Translations under genes and position numbers: made by a program
Origin: Streptomyces sp. Z26
GTDB taxonomy: Bacteria; Actinomycetota; Actinomycetes; Streptomycetales; Streptomycetaceae
Direction of reading: 5' to 3'
DNA: 64,000 nt
Assembly: GCF_003665095.1 (NCBI RefSeq)
Contig: NZ_RCHV01000002.1
Span: 2,912,001 to 2,976,000, forward strand
Shown here: in pieces, positions 1 through 8,383 of the stretch
Numbering within the stretch: position 1 is the stretch's first letter
How the letters are laid out: each line of letters starts with the position of its first letter
Notes under the pieces: model-generated
What the model saw: the letters and a program-made list of their open reading frames with translations, nothing else
Database searches by the model: none
What the model was told of the DNA's origin: nothing

Positions 1-107
1 TCTGCGCACGGCGGGACCTCCGGGGCTGCGGCGCGGATGCGGGCCTCCTGCCCAACTCCCGCCGTCAGCCGGAGGACACGCGCCGCGGTGGGACGCGCGC
101 CGGGCGG

Positions 108-461
108 TCAGCCGTAGCCGAGGGCGTGCAGGCGCTCGTCGTCCATGCCGAAGTGGTGCGCGATCTCGTGCACGACCGTCACCTCGACCTCCTCGACGAC
201 CAGTTCGCGGTCGCCGCCCTCGGCCGCGACCATGCGCAGCGTCGGGCCGCGGTAGACGGTGATCCGGTCCGGCAGCACCCCGGCGTACCACTCGCCGCGC
301 TCGGTCAGCGGCGTCCCCTCGTACAGGCCCAGCAGTTCCGGGTCCTCGGGCGGTGGCTCCTCCTCGACGAAGACGGCCACGTTGTCCATGAGCCGCGTCA
401 GTTCGGGCGGAATCCGGTCGAGGGCCCGGGACACCAGTTCCTCGAACTCCTCACGCGTCAT
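108..461 (-). CDS. Zincin-like metallopeptidase family protein
   Basis: A 117-residue protein with a zinc-protease signature near its C-terminus: HEIAHHFGMDDERLHALG, an HExxH motif followed by a further acidic/His segment. This is typical of the short 'metallopeptidase family protein' group of actinobacteria (minimal zincin fold). The N-terminus starts MTREEFEELVSRALDRIP, as in that family. I chose the ATG at 461; a GTG at 488 would add nine residues. It has no signal peptide or membrane segment, so it should be cytoplasmic. Its substrate is unknown. It stands alone, divergent from the metallophosphoesterase at 657. Confidence 0.85.
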   Translation of the reverse strand: MTREEFEELVSRALDRIPPELTRLMDNVAVFVEEEPPPEDPELLGLYEGTPLTERGEWYAGVLPDRITVYRGPTLRMVAAEGGDRELVVEEVEVTVVHEIAHHFGMDDERLHALGYG

Positions 462-656
462 CTCCAGCACCCGCCCATTGTCGGTCACCCGGCCCCGGAG
501 GCGCACCGCCCGTACGCCACACCATGCCGCGCGCCTCCACGCGGTGCCGTACGCCGCGCGCCCCGCGCGGACGCCCGTACGGGCCCGCGCGCGTCCCGCT
601 CCCCCACCCGGGGGCAACGGGCATGAATCCACGCGGCACAGGGCATACGGGGCGAC

Positions 657-2306
657 ATGGCCGGAAGGCAAGGAAGGCATCCGCTCCCGTCCCTCCAGAC
701 CGCCACCGCCCGCACCACCCGCACCGCCCGTACCGCGTTCCGCGCCGCCCGCTCCGCCGCGCACGCCCTGACCGCCCGCGCGGGACGCCGTACGGACGCC
801 CGGCGCGCGACGGCGCGCGCTCCCGCGCCCGCCCTGTCCCTGGCCCGCGCCCCGCACCCGTTCGTGCGCGCCCTGGGGATGGCGGCGGTGGCGCTGCTCG
901 GCGCGTACCTCGGCCTGCTGGTCGTCGGCAACGTCCGTACGACCGTCGGGCCGATGGAGACGACGATGACGCTGCGCCCGTCGTTCACCGGCGGCACGAA
1001 GATCAACGTGTCGCCGCTCGGCTCGCTGCGCCTCCAGAGCCACTACGCGCCCGTACGTCTCGACGTGGACGTCGACCAGCTCGACCCCGTGCGCTCGACC
1101 GCGCTCGTCGACCACCCGGAACGGCTGGAGGGTCTGGAGGAGGAGGTCGCCCGGGACGTCGTCGCGGGCACCGCCGACCTGGCGCTGCGCTCCGTCGTCG
1201 CCGTGGTCTCCGGCGCGACGGCGCTCGGCCTCGTCGTCTACCGGCGCCCGGGGCGCGCGCTCGGGGCGGGCGGCCTCGCGCTGGCGCTGCTGGTGGCGTC
1301 GACGGCCACGGCGGTCGCGACGTGGAACCCGAAGTCCGTACTGGAGCCGAGGTTCACCGGGCTCCTCGCCAGCGCCCCGTCCGTCGTCGGGGACGCCCGC
1401 AGCATCGTCACCGACTTCGACGTGTACCAGCAGGAGCTGGCCCGCCTCGTCACCAACGTCACCAAGCTCTACGAGGCGACGTCCACCCTCCCCGCGTACC
1501 AGCCCGACCCGGCCACCACCCGCGTCCTCCACGTCTCCGACATCCACCTCAACCCGGCGGCGTGGAGCATCGTCAGGTCGCTGGTCGAGCAGTACCGCAT
1601 CGACGTGATCGTCGACGCGGGCGACACCATGGACCACGGCACCGCCCCCGAGAACGGCTTCCTGGAACCCGTCCCCGACCTCGGCGCCCCGTACGTCTGG
1701 GTCCGCGGCAACCACGACTCGATCGAGACGCAGGAGGCGATGCGGAAGCTCGGCCGCGACGTGCACGTGCTGGACGACGGCAGCCCCATCGACGTGGCGG
1801 GCGTACGGTTCGCGGGCATCGGCGACCCGCAGTTCACCCCGGACCGCTCGGTGGAGTCCGAGGAGGACGCGGTCGAACGGGCCGCCGGCGACGAACTCGC
1901 CTTCGCCCTGCGGCGACAGGAGGCCGCGGGCACTCCCGTCGACATCGCCGTGACGCACAATCCGGTGGCCGCGCGCATGACCGACGGCCGGGTGCCGCTC
2001 GTACTCGCCGGGCACACCCACAAGCGCGACAACGACGTACTCCCCCACGGCACCCGCCTGATGGTCGAGGGCACCACCGGCGGCGGCGGCCTACGGGCGG
2101 TCGAGGGCGACGAACCGCAGAAGGTGCAGGCGTCCGTCCTCTACCTCGACCAGAGGTCGCACCGGCTCCAAGCCTGGGACGAGATCACGCTCGGCGGCCT
2201 CGGCCTCACCACGGCGGAGGTCAGCCGCCACCTGCCGGGCGACGTCCGTCCCGGCTCGTCCCCGTCCCCCTCGCGGTCGCCGTCCGCGAGCGGGGACGAG
2301 GGGTGA
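657..2306 (+). CDS. Membrane-anchored metallophosphoesterase
   Basis: A 549-residue protein. The first 70 residues are Arg/Ala-rich and precede a hydrophobic helix (AAVALLGAYLGLLVVGNV). A second hydrophobic pair lies near residues 180-230. The C-terminal half carries calcineurin-type metallophosphoesterase motifs in order: DIH in VLHVSDIHLNP, GDTMDHG, GNHDS, and the late His motifs VTHNP and AGHTHK. These are the dinuclear metal ligands of the superfamily. The catalytic domain probably faces outward. Whether it acts on phosphomono- or phosphodiesters cannot be told. The Ser/Pro-rich tail is low complexity. It lies directly upstream of the tRNA array. Confidence 0.88.
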   Translation: MAGRQGRHPLPSLQTATARTTRTARTAFRAARSAAHALTARAGRRTDARRATARAPAPALSLARAPHPFVRALGMAAVALLGAYLGLLVVGNVRTTVGPMETTMTLRPSFTGGTKINVSPLGSLRLQSHYAPVRLDVDVDQLDPVRSTALVDHPERLEGLEEEVARDVVAGTADLALRSVVAVVSGATALGLVVYRRPGRALGAGGLALALLVASTATAVATWNPKSVLEPRFTGLLASAPSVVGDARSIVTDFDVYQQELARLVTNVTKLYEATSTLPAYQPDPATTRVLHVSDIHLNPAAWSIVRSLVEQYRIDVIVDAGDTMDHGTAPENGFLEPVPDLGAPYVWVRGNHDSIETQEAMRKLGRDVHVLDDGSPIDVAGVRFAGIGDPQFTPDRSVESEEDAVERAAGDELAFALRRQEAAGTPVDIAVTHNPVAARMTDGRVPLVLAGHTHKRDNDVLPHGTRLMVEGTTGGGGLRAVEGDEPQKVQASVLYLDQRSHRLQAWDEITLGGLGLTTAEVSRHLPGDVRPGSSPSPSRSPSASGDEG

Positions 2307-2372
2307 GAGCGGGGACGGCGAGCCGCGGAACGGAGTGCGGACAGGGGTCCGGACGGGTCACGCGAAGGTGTT

Positions 2373-2402
2373 TTGGCGATCCGTCGCGGCATCGCCTATG
2401 CT
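2373..2402 (+). promoter_or_regulatory. Likely vegetative promoter of the tRNA-Glu/Asp/Phe array
   Basis: TTGGCG at 2373-2378 and TATGCT at 2397-2402 are separated by 18 bp. This fits a housekeeping (HrdB-type) promoter, with transcription starting about 35 bp before tRNA-Glu. Seen in sequence; not tested. Confidence 0.5.
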
Positions 2403-2446
2403 TCTTACGTCCCCGAGGCGCCGCGAGGCGCCCAGGTGGGCCATCA

Positions 2447-2519
2447 GCCCTCATCGTCTAGTGGCCCAGGACGCCGCCCTTTCAAGGCGGTAGCACGGGT
2501 TCGAATCCCGTTGGGGGCA
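2447..2519 (+). tRNA. tRNA-Glu (UUC)
   Basis: A 73-nt cloverleaf. The 7-bp acceptor stem (GCCCTCA with TGGGGGC) includes G-T pairs, and the anticodon loop CTTTCAA gives TTC. The T-arm is GGGTTCGAATCCC, the discriminator is A, and CCA is not encoded. This is the only complete tRNA-Glu in the window. Its 3' 24 nt plus the next five bases recur at 37185 and 42462. Confidence 0.95.
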
Positions 2520-2524
2520 CGCAA
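2496..2524 (+). repeat. 29-bp tRNA-Glu 3'-end repeat, left copy (att-like)
   Basis: The T-arm and acceptor 3' end of tRNA-Glu plus the following GCAA. An identical 29-bp sequence occurs at 37185-37213 and 42462-42490, where the rest of the tRNA is missing. This is the pattern left by tyrosine-recombinase elements that integrate into a tRNA 3' end. No integrase gene is visible. Confidence 0.75.
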
Positions 2525-2562
2525 AACATTGCACACGCGAATTTTGTCGCTTGTGTAAATCT

Positions 2563-2637
2563 GGTCCTGTGGAGCAGTTTGGAGTGCTCGCCACCCTGTC
2601 AAGGTGGAGGCCGCGGGTTCAAATCCCGTCAGGACCG
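2563..2637 (+). tRNA. tRNA-Asp (GUC), copy 1
   Basis: A 75-nt cloverleaf with acceptor GGTCCTG/CAGGACC, anticodon stem CCACC/GGTGG and loop CTGTCAA giving GTC. The T-arm GCGGGTTCAAATCCCGT is intact. It lies 43 bp after tRNA-Glu. Further copies start at 37251, 42528 and 60363. Confidence 0.95.
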
Positions 2638-2664
2638 CTTGCAGATCACTCAGGTGAACTGCCT

Positions 2665-2738
2665 GGCTGGGTAGCTCAGTTGGTACGAGCGATCGCCTGA
2701 AAAGCGATAGGTCGCCGGTTCGACCCCGGCCCCAGCCA
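2665..2738 (+). tRNA. tRNA-Phe (GAA), copy 1
   Basis: A 74-nt cloverleaf with acceptor GGCTGGG/CCCAGCC, anticodon stem ATCGC/GCGAT and loop CTGAAAA giving GAA. It is the last gene of the array, with a terminator hairpin 8 bp downstream. Other copies start at 37330 and 42607, and a 3' fragment is at 43268. Confidence 0.95.
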
Positions 2739-2746
2739 CACCCAGG

Positions 2747-2780
2747 GAACGTCCCGGACGGCACGCCGTCCGGGACGTTC
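2747..2780 (+). terminator. Terminator of tRNA array 1
   Basis: A perfect 15-bp stem (GAACGTCCCGGACGG with its complement) around a CACG loop, followed by TCTCGTT. The same hairpin, with loop CATG, follows the arrays at 42689 and 43324. Confidence 0.85.
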
Positions 2781-2838
2781 TCGTTGCCTGCCCGGGCAAA
2801 GAGCGCGCCCGGCCGCAATCGCGCTTCCCGGGCTTTGC

Positions 2839-2868
2839 GTGCTGACACGGTGCTGACACGTCAGCACC
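2839..2868. repeat. GTGCTGACAC tandem with inverted repeat
   Basis: GTGCTGACACG occurs twice in a row. The second copy forms GGTGCTGA-CACG-TCAGCACC, an 8-bp stem with a 4-nt loop. The half-site GTGCTGACA is shared with the perfect palindromes at 37063 and 42340, which sit beside the tRNA-Glu 3' repeats. Confidence 0.6.
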
Positions 2869-2913
2869 GAGCCGCAGCGGTTCCGGGCTGCCGAGACCGC
2901 TTTCTCCCGCTTA

Positions 2914-2948
2914 GAACCCGTGCTACTTCAACTGCGACGCATGCCGCC
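2914..2948 (+). repeat. 35-bp imperfect direct repeat, left copy
   Basis: GAACCCGTGCTACTTC (2914-2929) is identical to 31518-31533. The next 19 bp match at most positions. The two copies enclose the zinc region (about 28.6 kb). Confidence 0.5.
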
Positions 2949-3306
2949 CTGTCAGGCCGGAGCAGGGTGACGGTGGGGCCCGGGCACGGGTGGTCCGCTC
3001 TGAGAAGCGGTCTGCGAACGGGTGCCGACGACGAGGATGGCCGTGGCCTGCCGGGCCAGAACCCCGGCCAAGGGATCAGCGCCTCTGCGTGACCCTCACG
3101 TACCTGGACAGGCAGATCGCGGAAACCGGCACGGTCGGCATCTACCTGCGCTGTCAGCAGGACGCCACACGGGACCGCGCTCACTCACGCCGAGCAGCCG
3201 ACACCCAGGCACGGAAGAGCCTTTGGGAGCGGAAAGAAGTAGCACCCTCGGGCTTTGGCTGCGCGCACCGTGCCCACGTCTGGCGGGCCGTCCGGCGCAT
3301 CGGGTA

Positions 3307-3465
3307 AGCAACTACACCGCCACGGGCGGCACCCCCACCGTCCTGTTCGACAGCGGCAACGACCTCCCGGACTCGCTGTCCGTGAACACGGGCGCCCACA
3401 CTCACGTCAAATGGGGCTTCGACGGGGCGGGCACCTACAAGGCCACCTTCCAGGTCACCAACTGA
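3307..3465 (+). pseudogene. C-terminal remnant of a choice-of-anchor M (surface-anchored repeat) protein
   Basis: The last ~50 codons of an open frame ending at 3465 match the end of a choice-of-anchor M domain: TPTVLFDSGNDLPDSLSVNT, then HTHVKWGFDGAGTYKATFQV. There is no signal peptide, start or upstream domain, so this is a truncated tail. In actinobacteria such domains belong to secreted proteins encoded beside 'anchored repeat' metal ABC transporters. The transporter at 18027-20286 is of that kind, so this is probably a leftover of its partner. The family match was made by eye. Confidence 0.5.
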
Positions 3466-3612
3466 CCCCGGGCCGGCGCCGCCTGATGGTCCGCGGCGAC
3501 GGCCCGCTCCGTTCACTGCCGCCCGGTCCGATCCCTCCGTGAGAGCGTGCGACCGGGCCGCCCGCACGAGGGAGCCTCGACCTCTCGACGCTCCGAGTCC
3601 CCGTCAGTCGCG

Positions 3613-5262
3613 TCAGGGGGTTCGTCGCGTCGCACGCAAGACCACGTCACGGACGTGGTGGGTGCTCGCCGCACCGGCCGGCCGATCCCGTGTCTCGTGG
3701 GTCTCGACCTGCCAAGTGGCGGGGTCCGCGGCGAGTGCGGCGGCGATCTCGTCGACCCCCACGAACGCCTCCGGGTCGTACATGCGGGTCTCGGCCGCCA
3801 CGTCCACCGGGGCCTGCAGGGGGGTGAGGTCGTGGTGCACGACCAGCAGGGTGCCGCCGGGGGCGACGGCCGCCAGGAGGCTGCGCAGGCCGCGCTGGTC
3901 GGGTGTGCGCTTGAACGATCCGTACTGCAGGGAGACAAGGTCGAACGTCTCAGCGCCGAAGGGCACCGGATCGTTCGCGTCGCCTCGCACCAGTTCGACG
4001 GCGAGCCCCCGCCGTGCGGCCTCGCCGCGCACCCGGGCGAGGGCGTTGCCGGAGATGTCGGTGGCGGTCACCTGCCAGCCCCGCTCGGCCAGCCACAGGG
4101 CGTCGGCGCCCTCACCGGTACCGACGTCGAGCGCCCGCCCGGCGGCCAACGGGGAGACCTCGTGGACGAGGGTGCCGTTGGGGTTGCCGCTCCACGCCCG
4201 CTCGGCGCCCGCGTAGCGCTGATCCCAGTCGCCCTCCTCGCCCGAGCGCCGTACGGCCGCGCTCAGGTCCTCGTCGGCGAGACTGAAGGCGATCATGGCG
4301 CCGACCTGGCTGCCCTGGGCGGCCGAGGGCAGCACCTGCAGGCTCGGGTCGGTGACATTGCCGGCCGCGTAGACGCCCGGAACGCCGGTCTCGCCGCGCG
4401 CGTCGACCGCGAGGACGTCACCGGCGCCGGTCGGATGCGGCGTGGTGGCGAGTCCGACACCGGTCAGCGACTCGGCGCGGGCCCGGAAGCGCGGGCCGAC
4501 CACGACGGCGTCCGCGTCGAGGACCCGTCCGTCGGCGAGCTCGACGCCGGACACCTCGCCGTCCGGTCCGGTGAGCACCCGGCGGGCCGCGTCGTGCGCG
4601 AGGGTGACGCCGGAGGCGGCGAGCGTTTCGAGGGCCTTCTCGTCGAGCCCTTCCGGGTCGTGCAGGACGACGGTCAGCCGGTCGGTGAGGTGTCGCAATA
4701 GCGGGGTCGGGTGCAGTCCGAGCGGGTGCGAGACGATCTGCGCCAGGCGTCGGTCGCGGACCTCGAAGCCGTGGCAGAACGGGCAGTGCACGACCCCGCG
4801 CCCCCACTGCTCGGCCAGACCCTCGATCGCGGGAAGTTCGTCGGACAGACCGGTCGCGGCGAGAACGCGGCGGGCCACCAGCGTGTGACCGCCGGTGAGG
4901 TCCAGACGGAACCGGCCGTCGTCAGCACGGCGCACCCCCAGGACCCTGCCGGGGAGCACCTCCCCTCCGTAGGCCCGGACCTCCGCCCGCCCGATTCCCA
5001 TCAGGTCGTCGGGCGCCGCCCCCTCGTGCCCCAGGTAGCCGTGCATGTGCGCGGCCGGAGCGTTGCGCGGCGTGCCGTCGTCCACCAGGACGACGCTGCG
5101 CCGCTGGCGGGAGAGCTGCAGAGCAGCGGCCAGACCTGCGGCCGAGCCGCCGATCACGGCGACATCGGCATGGCGTTCCAGTACGGGATGCGAGGCGTGG
5201 CCGGACTTCGGCGCACCCTCGCGATGGGCTGCTCGTGGAGTCTGCGTGGAGTGTTCGCTCAT
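3613..5262 (-). CDS. Fused FAD-dependent oxidoreductase and SAM methyltransferase
   Basis: A 549-residue, two-domain protein. Residues about 31-330 form a thioredoxin-reductase-like flavoprotein: FAD-binding GGSAAGLAAAL at 38-48, a CPFC redox motif at 160-163 (HCPFCHGFE), and the late FAD motif GVYAAGNVTDP. Residues about 345-549 form a class I methyltransferase with motif I ALDVGTGEGADALWLA near 377. The gene is divergent from the rpmF2 operon and shares an intergenic region with a Zur-box-like site at 5373. An upstream ATG at 5424 would add 54 unrelated residues and run through the operator, so I use the ATG at 5262. It may transfer electrons and methyl groups to a common thiol substrate, but that is inference. 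Confidence 0.85.
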   Translation of the reverse strand: MSEHSTQTPRAAHREGAPKSGHASHPVLERHADVAVIGGSAAGLAAALQLSRQRRSVVLVDDGTPRNAPAAHMHGYLGHEGAAPDDLMGIGRAEVRAYGGEVLPGRVLGVRRADDGRFRLDLTGGHTLVARRVLAATGLSDELPAIEGLAEQWGRGVVHCPFCHGFEVRDRRLAQIVSHPLGLHPTPLLRHLTDRLTVVLHDPEGLDEKALETLAASGVTLAHDAARRVLTGPDGEVSGVELADGRVLDADAVVVGPRFRARAESLTGVGLATTPHPTGAGDVLAVDARGETGVPGVYAAGNVTDPSLQVLPSAAQGSQVGAMIAFSLADEDLSAAVRRSGEEGDWDQRYAGAERAWSGNPNGTLVHEVSPLAAGRALDVGTGEGADALWLAERGWQVTATDISGNALARVRGEAARRGLAVELVRGDANDPVPFGAETFDLVSLQYGSFKRTPDQRGLRSLLAAVAPGGTLLVVHHDLTPLQAPVDVAAETRMYDPEAFVGVDEIAAALAADPATWQVETHETRDRPAGAASTHHVRDVVLRATRRTP

Positions 5263-5372
5263 GAGGCCGACGATACAGAGAATGGCCATACCGGCAAGAA
5301 AGCTTGCGGTATCAGCAAGATTTACGGGTGGACTCGCGCACCCTCCGCAACCGTCCGCCATCCTATTCTTAA

Positions 5373-5387
5373 CGACATCCATTTTCA
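5373..5387. promoter_or_regulatory. Zur-box-like operator upstream of rpmF2
   Basis: On the minus strand the site reads TGAAAATGGATGTCG, close to the Streptomyces Zur palindrome (about TGAAAATGATTTTCA). A TATGGT -10-like hexamer begins 3 bp downstream at 5390, so bound repressor would block RNA polymerase. The site lies between the divergent oxidoreductase-methyltransferase and rpmF2 genes and could control both. Confidence 0.65.
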
Positions 5388-5435
5388 TGTATGGTCGACA
5401 GCGCTCACCCTTCAAGCCCAGCACCGGAGATCCCT

Positions 5436-5606
5436 ATGGCCGTTCCGAAGCGCAAGATGTCGCGCAGCAACACCCGTCACCGTCGCGCGCAGTGGAAGGC
5501 GACGACGGCGCAGCTGGTGACGATCACCGTGGACGGCGTGCCGTACCGGGTGCCGCAGCGCCTGGTCAAGGCGTACGAGCGCGGCCTGCTGCACCCCGTG
5601 GACTGA
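5436..5606 (+). CDS. rpmF: 50S ribosomal protein L32, zinc-independent paralog
   Basis: A 56-residue protein starting [21 protein letters not shown], the standard L32 N-terminus. The usual four-Cys zinc ribbon is absent: there is no cysteine. Such C-minus paralogs replace zinc-binding versions during zinc starvation. The start is the ATG at 5436, with GGAG about 8 bp upstream; a longer frame begins at 5391 but lacks a ribosome-binding site. A COG0523 GTPase gene begins 7 bp after the stop, so the two are probably cotranscribed under the Zur-like site at 5373. Confidence 0.93.
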   Translation: MAVPKRKMSRSNTRHRRAQWKATTAQLVTITVDGVPYRVPQRLVKAYERGLLHPVD

Positions 5607-5613
5607 TCCCGCC

Positions 5614-6801
5614 ATGACCACCGCCTCGCCGCCGCGCCTGCCCGTCACCGTCCTGTCGGGATTCCTCGGCGCCGGAAAGACCACCCTGCTCAACCATGTC
5701 CTCGCCAACCGCGAGGGCTTGCGTGTCGCCGTCATCGTCAACGACATGAGCGAGGTCAACATCGACGCCACCTTGGTGCGCGGCGGCGAGGCGGCTCTGT
5801 CCCGGACCGAGGAGCGGCTGGTCGAGATGACCAACGGGTGCATCTGCTGCACCCTGCGCGACGACCTCCTGGAGGAGGTGGACCGCCTGGCCCGGGAGGG
5901 TCGCTTCGACTACCTGCTCATCGAGTCGTCCGGCATCTCCGAGCCCATGCCGGTGGCGGCCACCTTCGCGTTCGCCCGCGACGACGGCGCGACCCTGGGC
6001 GATCTGGCGCGTCTGGACACGATGGTCACCGTCGTGGACGCGGCGGGTCTCCTGCCGGAGCTGGCCTCCGGCGACGAGCTGGTCGAGCGGGGGCTCGACC
6101 AGTACGAGGACGACGAACGCACGGTCAGCGACCTGCTCATGGACCAGATCGAGTTCGCCGACGTCCTCGTGCTCAACAAGCTCGACCTCGTGGACGAGGA
6201 CACCGCGGACCGCTTGTGTGCCACCCTCGCCCGTCTCAACCCGGCCGCCCGCGTCCTCCGCGCGGTGCGTGGCCGCGTGCCCGTCGCGGAGATCCTCGGC
6301 ACCGCGCGTTTCGATCTGGAGCGGGCGCAGCAGGCTCCGGGCTGGGTGCGGGAGCTGAACGGGGATCACGTACCCGAGACGGAGGAGTACGGCATCTCCT
6401 CGACCCTGTTCCGTTCCGCCGCCGCCTTCCACCCGGGCCGGCTGTGGACATTCGTCACCGAGGCCCTGGACAGCGGGGCGTACGGGCAGGTGCTGCGTTC
6501 CAAGGGGTTCTTCACTCTCGCCACCCGGCCCCGGGTGACGGGTCTGTGGTCACAGGCCGGTGCGGTGGCCCGCTTCGAGCCCTCCACCGCACGGGACACC
6601 GACCACCCGTACGCGCAGGAACTCGTCTTCATCGGGACCCGGTTGGCGAAGAACGCGCTGCGAGCGTCCCTCACCGAGTGCCTCCTGCGGGACGGAGAAG
6701 CACCGCCCGTGTCCGATCCCTTCCCGGCCTGGGACACCTACGGGTTCGACGAGAGCTGCGCACACGAGCACGATCCCCTCGTCAGCGTGACGAGGCAGTG
6801 A
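5614..6801 (+). CDS. COG0523 (CobW/ZNG1-type) zinc-allocation GTPase
   Basis: A 395-residue G3E-family GTPase. It has Walker [10 protein letters not shown] at 16-24, the metal-binding CICC motif at 76-79 within [14 protein letters not shown], a SSGISEP segment, and the G4 motif NKLD. The CobW C-terminal domain follows (FHPGRLW near 270). Within the family, Zur-controlled members next to ribosomal paralogs are linked to zinc rather than cobalamin metabolism. The protein is predicted to be cytoplasmic and to deliver zinc to client apoproteins using GTP. It is the second gene after rpmF2. The C-terminus ends in an acidic/His stretch (DESCAHEHD) that could bind metal. Confidence 0.92.
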   Translation: MTTASPPRLPVTVLSGFLGAGKTTLLNHVLANREGLRVAVIVNDMSEVNIDATLVRGGEAALSRTEERLVEMTNGCICCTLRDDLLEEVDRLAREGRFDYLLIESSGISEPMPVAATFAFARDDGATLGDLARLDTMVTVVDAAGLLPELASGDELVERGLDQYEDDERTVSDLLMDQIEFADVLVLNKLDLVDEDTADRLCATLARLNPAARVLRAVRGRVPVAEILGTARFDLERAQQAPGWVRELNGDHVPETEEYGISSTLFRSAAAFHPGRLWTFVTEALDSGAYGQVLRSKGFFTLATRPRVTGLWSQAGAVARFEPSTARDTDHPYAQELVFIGTRLAKNALRASLTECLLRDGEAPPVSDPFPAWDTYGFDESCAHEHDPLVSVTRQ

Positions 6802-6880
6802 GACTCCGGGCCGGACGGTGGTCGCAGCCACGGCACCGTCCGGCCCGGTGCACACCCACCAATGTCAGGGAGGACCGCTC

Positions 6881-7708
6881 ATGGCGAAGTACGAGCCGCA
6901 CCTGGGAACGGTGCAGGAAACCCTTCTCATCCCCCTGTACGCCCGCGCCGTCGACCATCGCGAACAGCAATCGGTACTCGGGGACGAGCGCGCCGAGGAG
7001 ATCGCCTCCTCCCTCGACTACGACTTCACCCGCTTCGACGGACTTCCCAGCCTCTCCGGCGTACTGCTGCGCAGCCTGCTGTTCGACCACTGGGTACGGG
7101 ACTTTCTGGCGAAGGCACCGGACGCGACGGTGGTCGAGATCGGCGCGGGGCTCAACACACGCTACGAGCGCGTGGACAACGGTCGCTCCCGGTGGTTCGA
7201 ACTGGACCTGCCCGACGTGATCGAGCTCCGCCGCCGACATTTCTCGGACAGCTCGCGCCGCACCATGCTGGGCGTCTCGGTCACGGACCGGGCCTGGCCG
7301 GTGGACGTCGTCTCACACTCCCAGGGCCCCTACCTGCTGGTCGCCGAGGCCGTACTGCCGTTCCTCGACGAGCCCGAGGCGCGCGGGGTCTTCGATCTCC
7401 TGGCCGAGCACTTCCCGGGTGCGCTGCTCGCCCTCGACACCGCGGGGCCGGGCTTCTTCGACAACCAGGACGAGCACGACGCCCTGAGCAAGGTGCAGGC
7501 CCGGATGAACTGGTACTGCCCGGACCCCGCCGACCTGGCCGACTGGCTCCCCGGGCTCAAGGTGATGGCCTCCCACGCCGTCACCGACCTGCCCACACCC
7601 GTGATGAACCAACTGCCGCAGCGCTACCAGGAGTTGGTGGCCGCTATCAGCGCACAGCACCTCCCCCAGGTCGACGGATACCGCCTCAACCTCGTACGGC
7701 TGCCCTGA
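6881..7708 (+). CDS. LCMT-like class I SAM-dependent methyltransferase
   Basis: A 275-residue protein resembling the leucine-carboxyl-methyltransferase-like family of O-methyltransferases. The SAM motif is VVEIGAGLNTRYERVDN, followed by the family's WFELDLPDVIELRR segment and an acidic VAEAVLPFLDE motif. The ATG at 6881 has an AGGGAGGA ribosome-binding site. It is 79 bp downstream of the GTPase and convergent with rpsN2, so it may be the last gene of the zinc-responsive operon. Its substrate is unknown. Family members often act on small carboxylates or polyketides. Confidence 0.8.
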   Translation: MAKYEPHLGTVQETLLIPLYARAVDHREQQSVLGDERAEEIASSLDYDFTRFDGLPSLSGVLLRSLLFDHWVRDFLAKAPDATVVEIGAGLNTRYERVDNGRSRWFELDLPDVIELRRRHFSDSSRRTMLGVSVTDRAWPVDVVSHSQGPYLLVAEAVLPFLDEPEARGVFDLLAEHFPGALLALDTAGPGFFDNQDEHDALSKVQARMNWYCPDPADLADWLPGLKVMASHAVTDLPTPVMNQLPQRYQELVAAISAQHLPQVDGYRLNLVRLP

Positions 7709-7725
7709 ACCCCGCGGCACGGCGG

Positions 7726-7757
7726 AGCGGCGGGCCAGTGCACGGCGGCCCGCCGCT
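7726..7757. terminator. Bidirectional terminator hairpin
   Basis: An 11-bp perfect stem (AGCGGCGGGCC with its complement) around a 10-nt loop, between the convergent methyltransferase and rpsN2 genes. Confidence 0.6.
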
Positions 7758-7775
7758 CGCCGCCGATCCCGCCTG

Positions 7776-8081
7776 CTACCAGGAGGACTTGGTGATACCG
7801 GGCAGGAAGCCCGCGTGCGCCTGCTCCCGCATCCGCACCCGGGACAGGCCGAACTTCCGCAGGTGACCACGTGGTCGGCCGTCCACGCTGTCGCGGTTGC
7901 GGACTCGTGTCGCGCTGGCGTTACGGGGCTGTCGGCGCAGCTCGGCCACCGCCTCCGCGCGTTCGGCGTCGCTGGAAGACGACCGGCGGATGATCTCCTT
8001 CAACTCCGCCCGCCGGGCCGCGTAGCGCTCCACGGTCGCCTTGCGCTTCTCGTTCTGCGCGATCTTGCTCTTCTTGGCCAT
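7776..8081 (-). CDS. rpsN: 30S ribosomal protein S14, zinc-independent paralog
   Basis: A 101-residue long-form S14, starting [20 protein letters not shown] and ending with the conserved [21 protein letters not shown] tail. It lacks the CxxC...CxxC zinc site of short-form S14. Its ATG overlaps the rpmB2 stop (TGATG), so translation is coupled. It belongs to the zinc-sparing ribosomal set driven from the divergent promoter at about 8320-8383. Confidence 0.95.
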   Translation of the reverse strand: MAKKSKIAQNEKRKATVERYAARRAELKEIIRRSSSSDAERAEAVAELRRQPRNASATRVRNRDSVDGRPRGHLRKFGLSRVRMREQAHAGFLPGITKSSW

Positions 8082-8317
8082 CAGACCTTCTTCCCGCTGG
8101 CACGGATCCGGGCCACAGCCGCCTCGATCCCGATGCTGTCGACCGTCTTGACGCCCTTCGCGCTCAAGGTCAGCCGCACGTACCGGCCTTCGCCAGCCAG
8201 CCAGTAGCGCTTGCGCTGGATATTGGGGTCAAAGCGCCGGGAAGTGCGCCGATGGGAGTGGGAGATGGAGTTGCCGAAGCCCGGCTTCGCACCGGTCAGT
8301 TGGCAGTGGGCGGACAC
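8081..8317 (-). CDS. rpmB: 50S ribosomal protein L28, zinc-independent paralog
   Basis: A 78-residue L28, with [20 protein letters not shown] at the start and the conserved [14 protein letters not shown] segment. Only one cysteine (Cys5) remains, so the paired-Cys zinc site of C-plus L28 cannot form. It is the first gene of the leftward rpmB2-rpsN2 pair and is divergent from rpmG2 across a Zur-box-like site. Confidence 0.95.
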   Translation of the reverse strand: MSAHCQLTGAKPGFGNSISHSHRRTSRRFDPNIQRKRYWLAGEGRYVRLTLSAKGVKTVDSIGIEAAVARIRASGKKV

Positions 8318-8355
8318 GTACTTGCCTACCTCTCGTCAGACAGCGGCTTTGGAAA

Positions 8356-8370
8356 TGAAAACCGTTCCCA
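8356..8370. promoter_or_regulatory. Zur-box-like operator between rpmB2 and rpmG2
   Basis: TGAAAACCGTTCCCA keeps the outer TGAAAA...CA of the Zur palindrome but is weaker in the right half. A TATAGT -10 hexamer (8371-8376) abuts it. That would place the rpmG2 transcript start at or next to its ATG (8384), so the mRNA may be leaderless. Confidence 0.6.
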
Positions 8371-8383
8371 TATAGTACCTGTC

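Larger units (their letters stand above)
2784..3306. other. About 520 bp without a convincing gene; degraded island end
   Basis: Open frames are short and overlap on both strands with no recognisable family. The stretch contains a GTGCTGACAC tandem/palindrome at 2839-2868 and the left copy of a 35-bp imperfect repeat at 2914-2948. It looks like decayed DNA from the end of an integrated element. One plus frame reads LTYLDRQIAETGTVGIYLRC at about 3095-3155, which I cannot assign. Confidence 0.4.

Noticed and set aside
108..2048. A 646-codon minus-strand open frame across the metallophosphoesterase
   Set aside because: Only the last ~117 codons are a real gene (metallopeptidase). The rest is antisense to a well-supported plus-strand protein and is a GC-rich shadow.
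2784..3306. Integrase or replication gene at the left end of the island
   Set aside because: No tyrosine-recombinase or Rep motif could be read in any frame; kept only as a degraded stretch.
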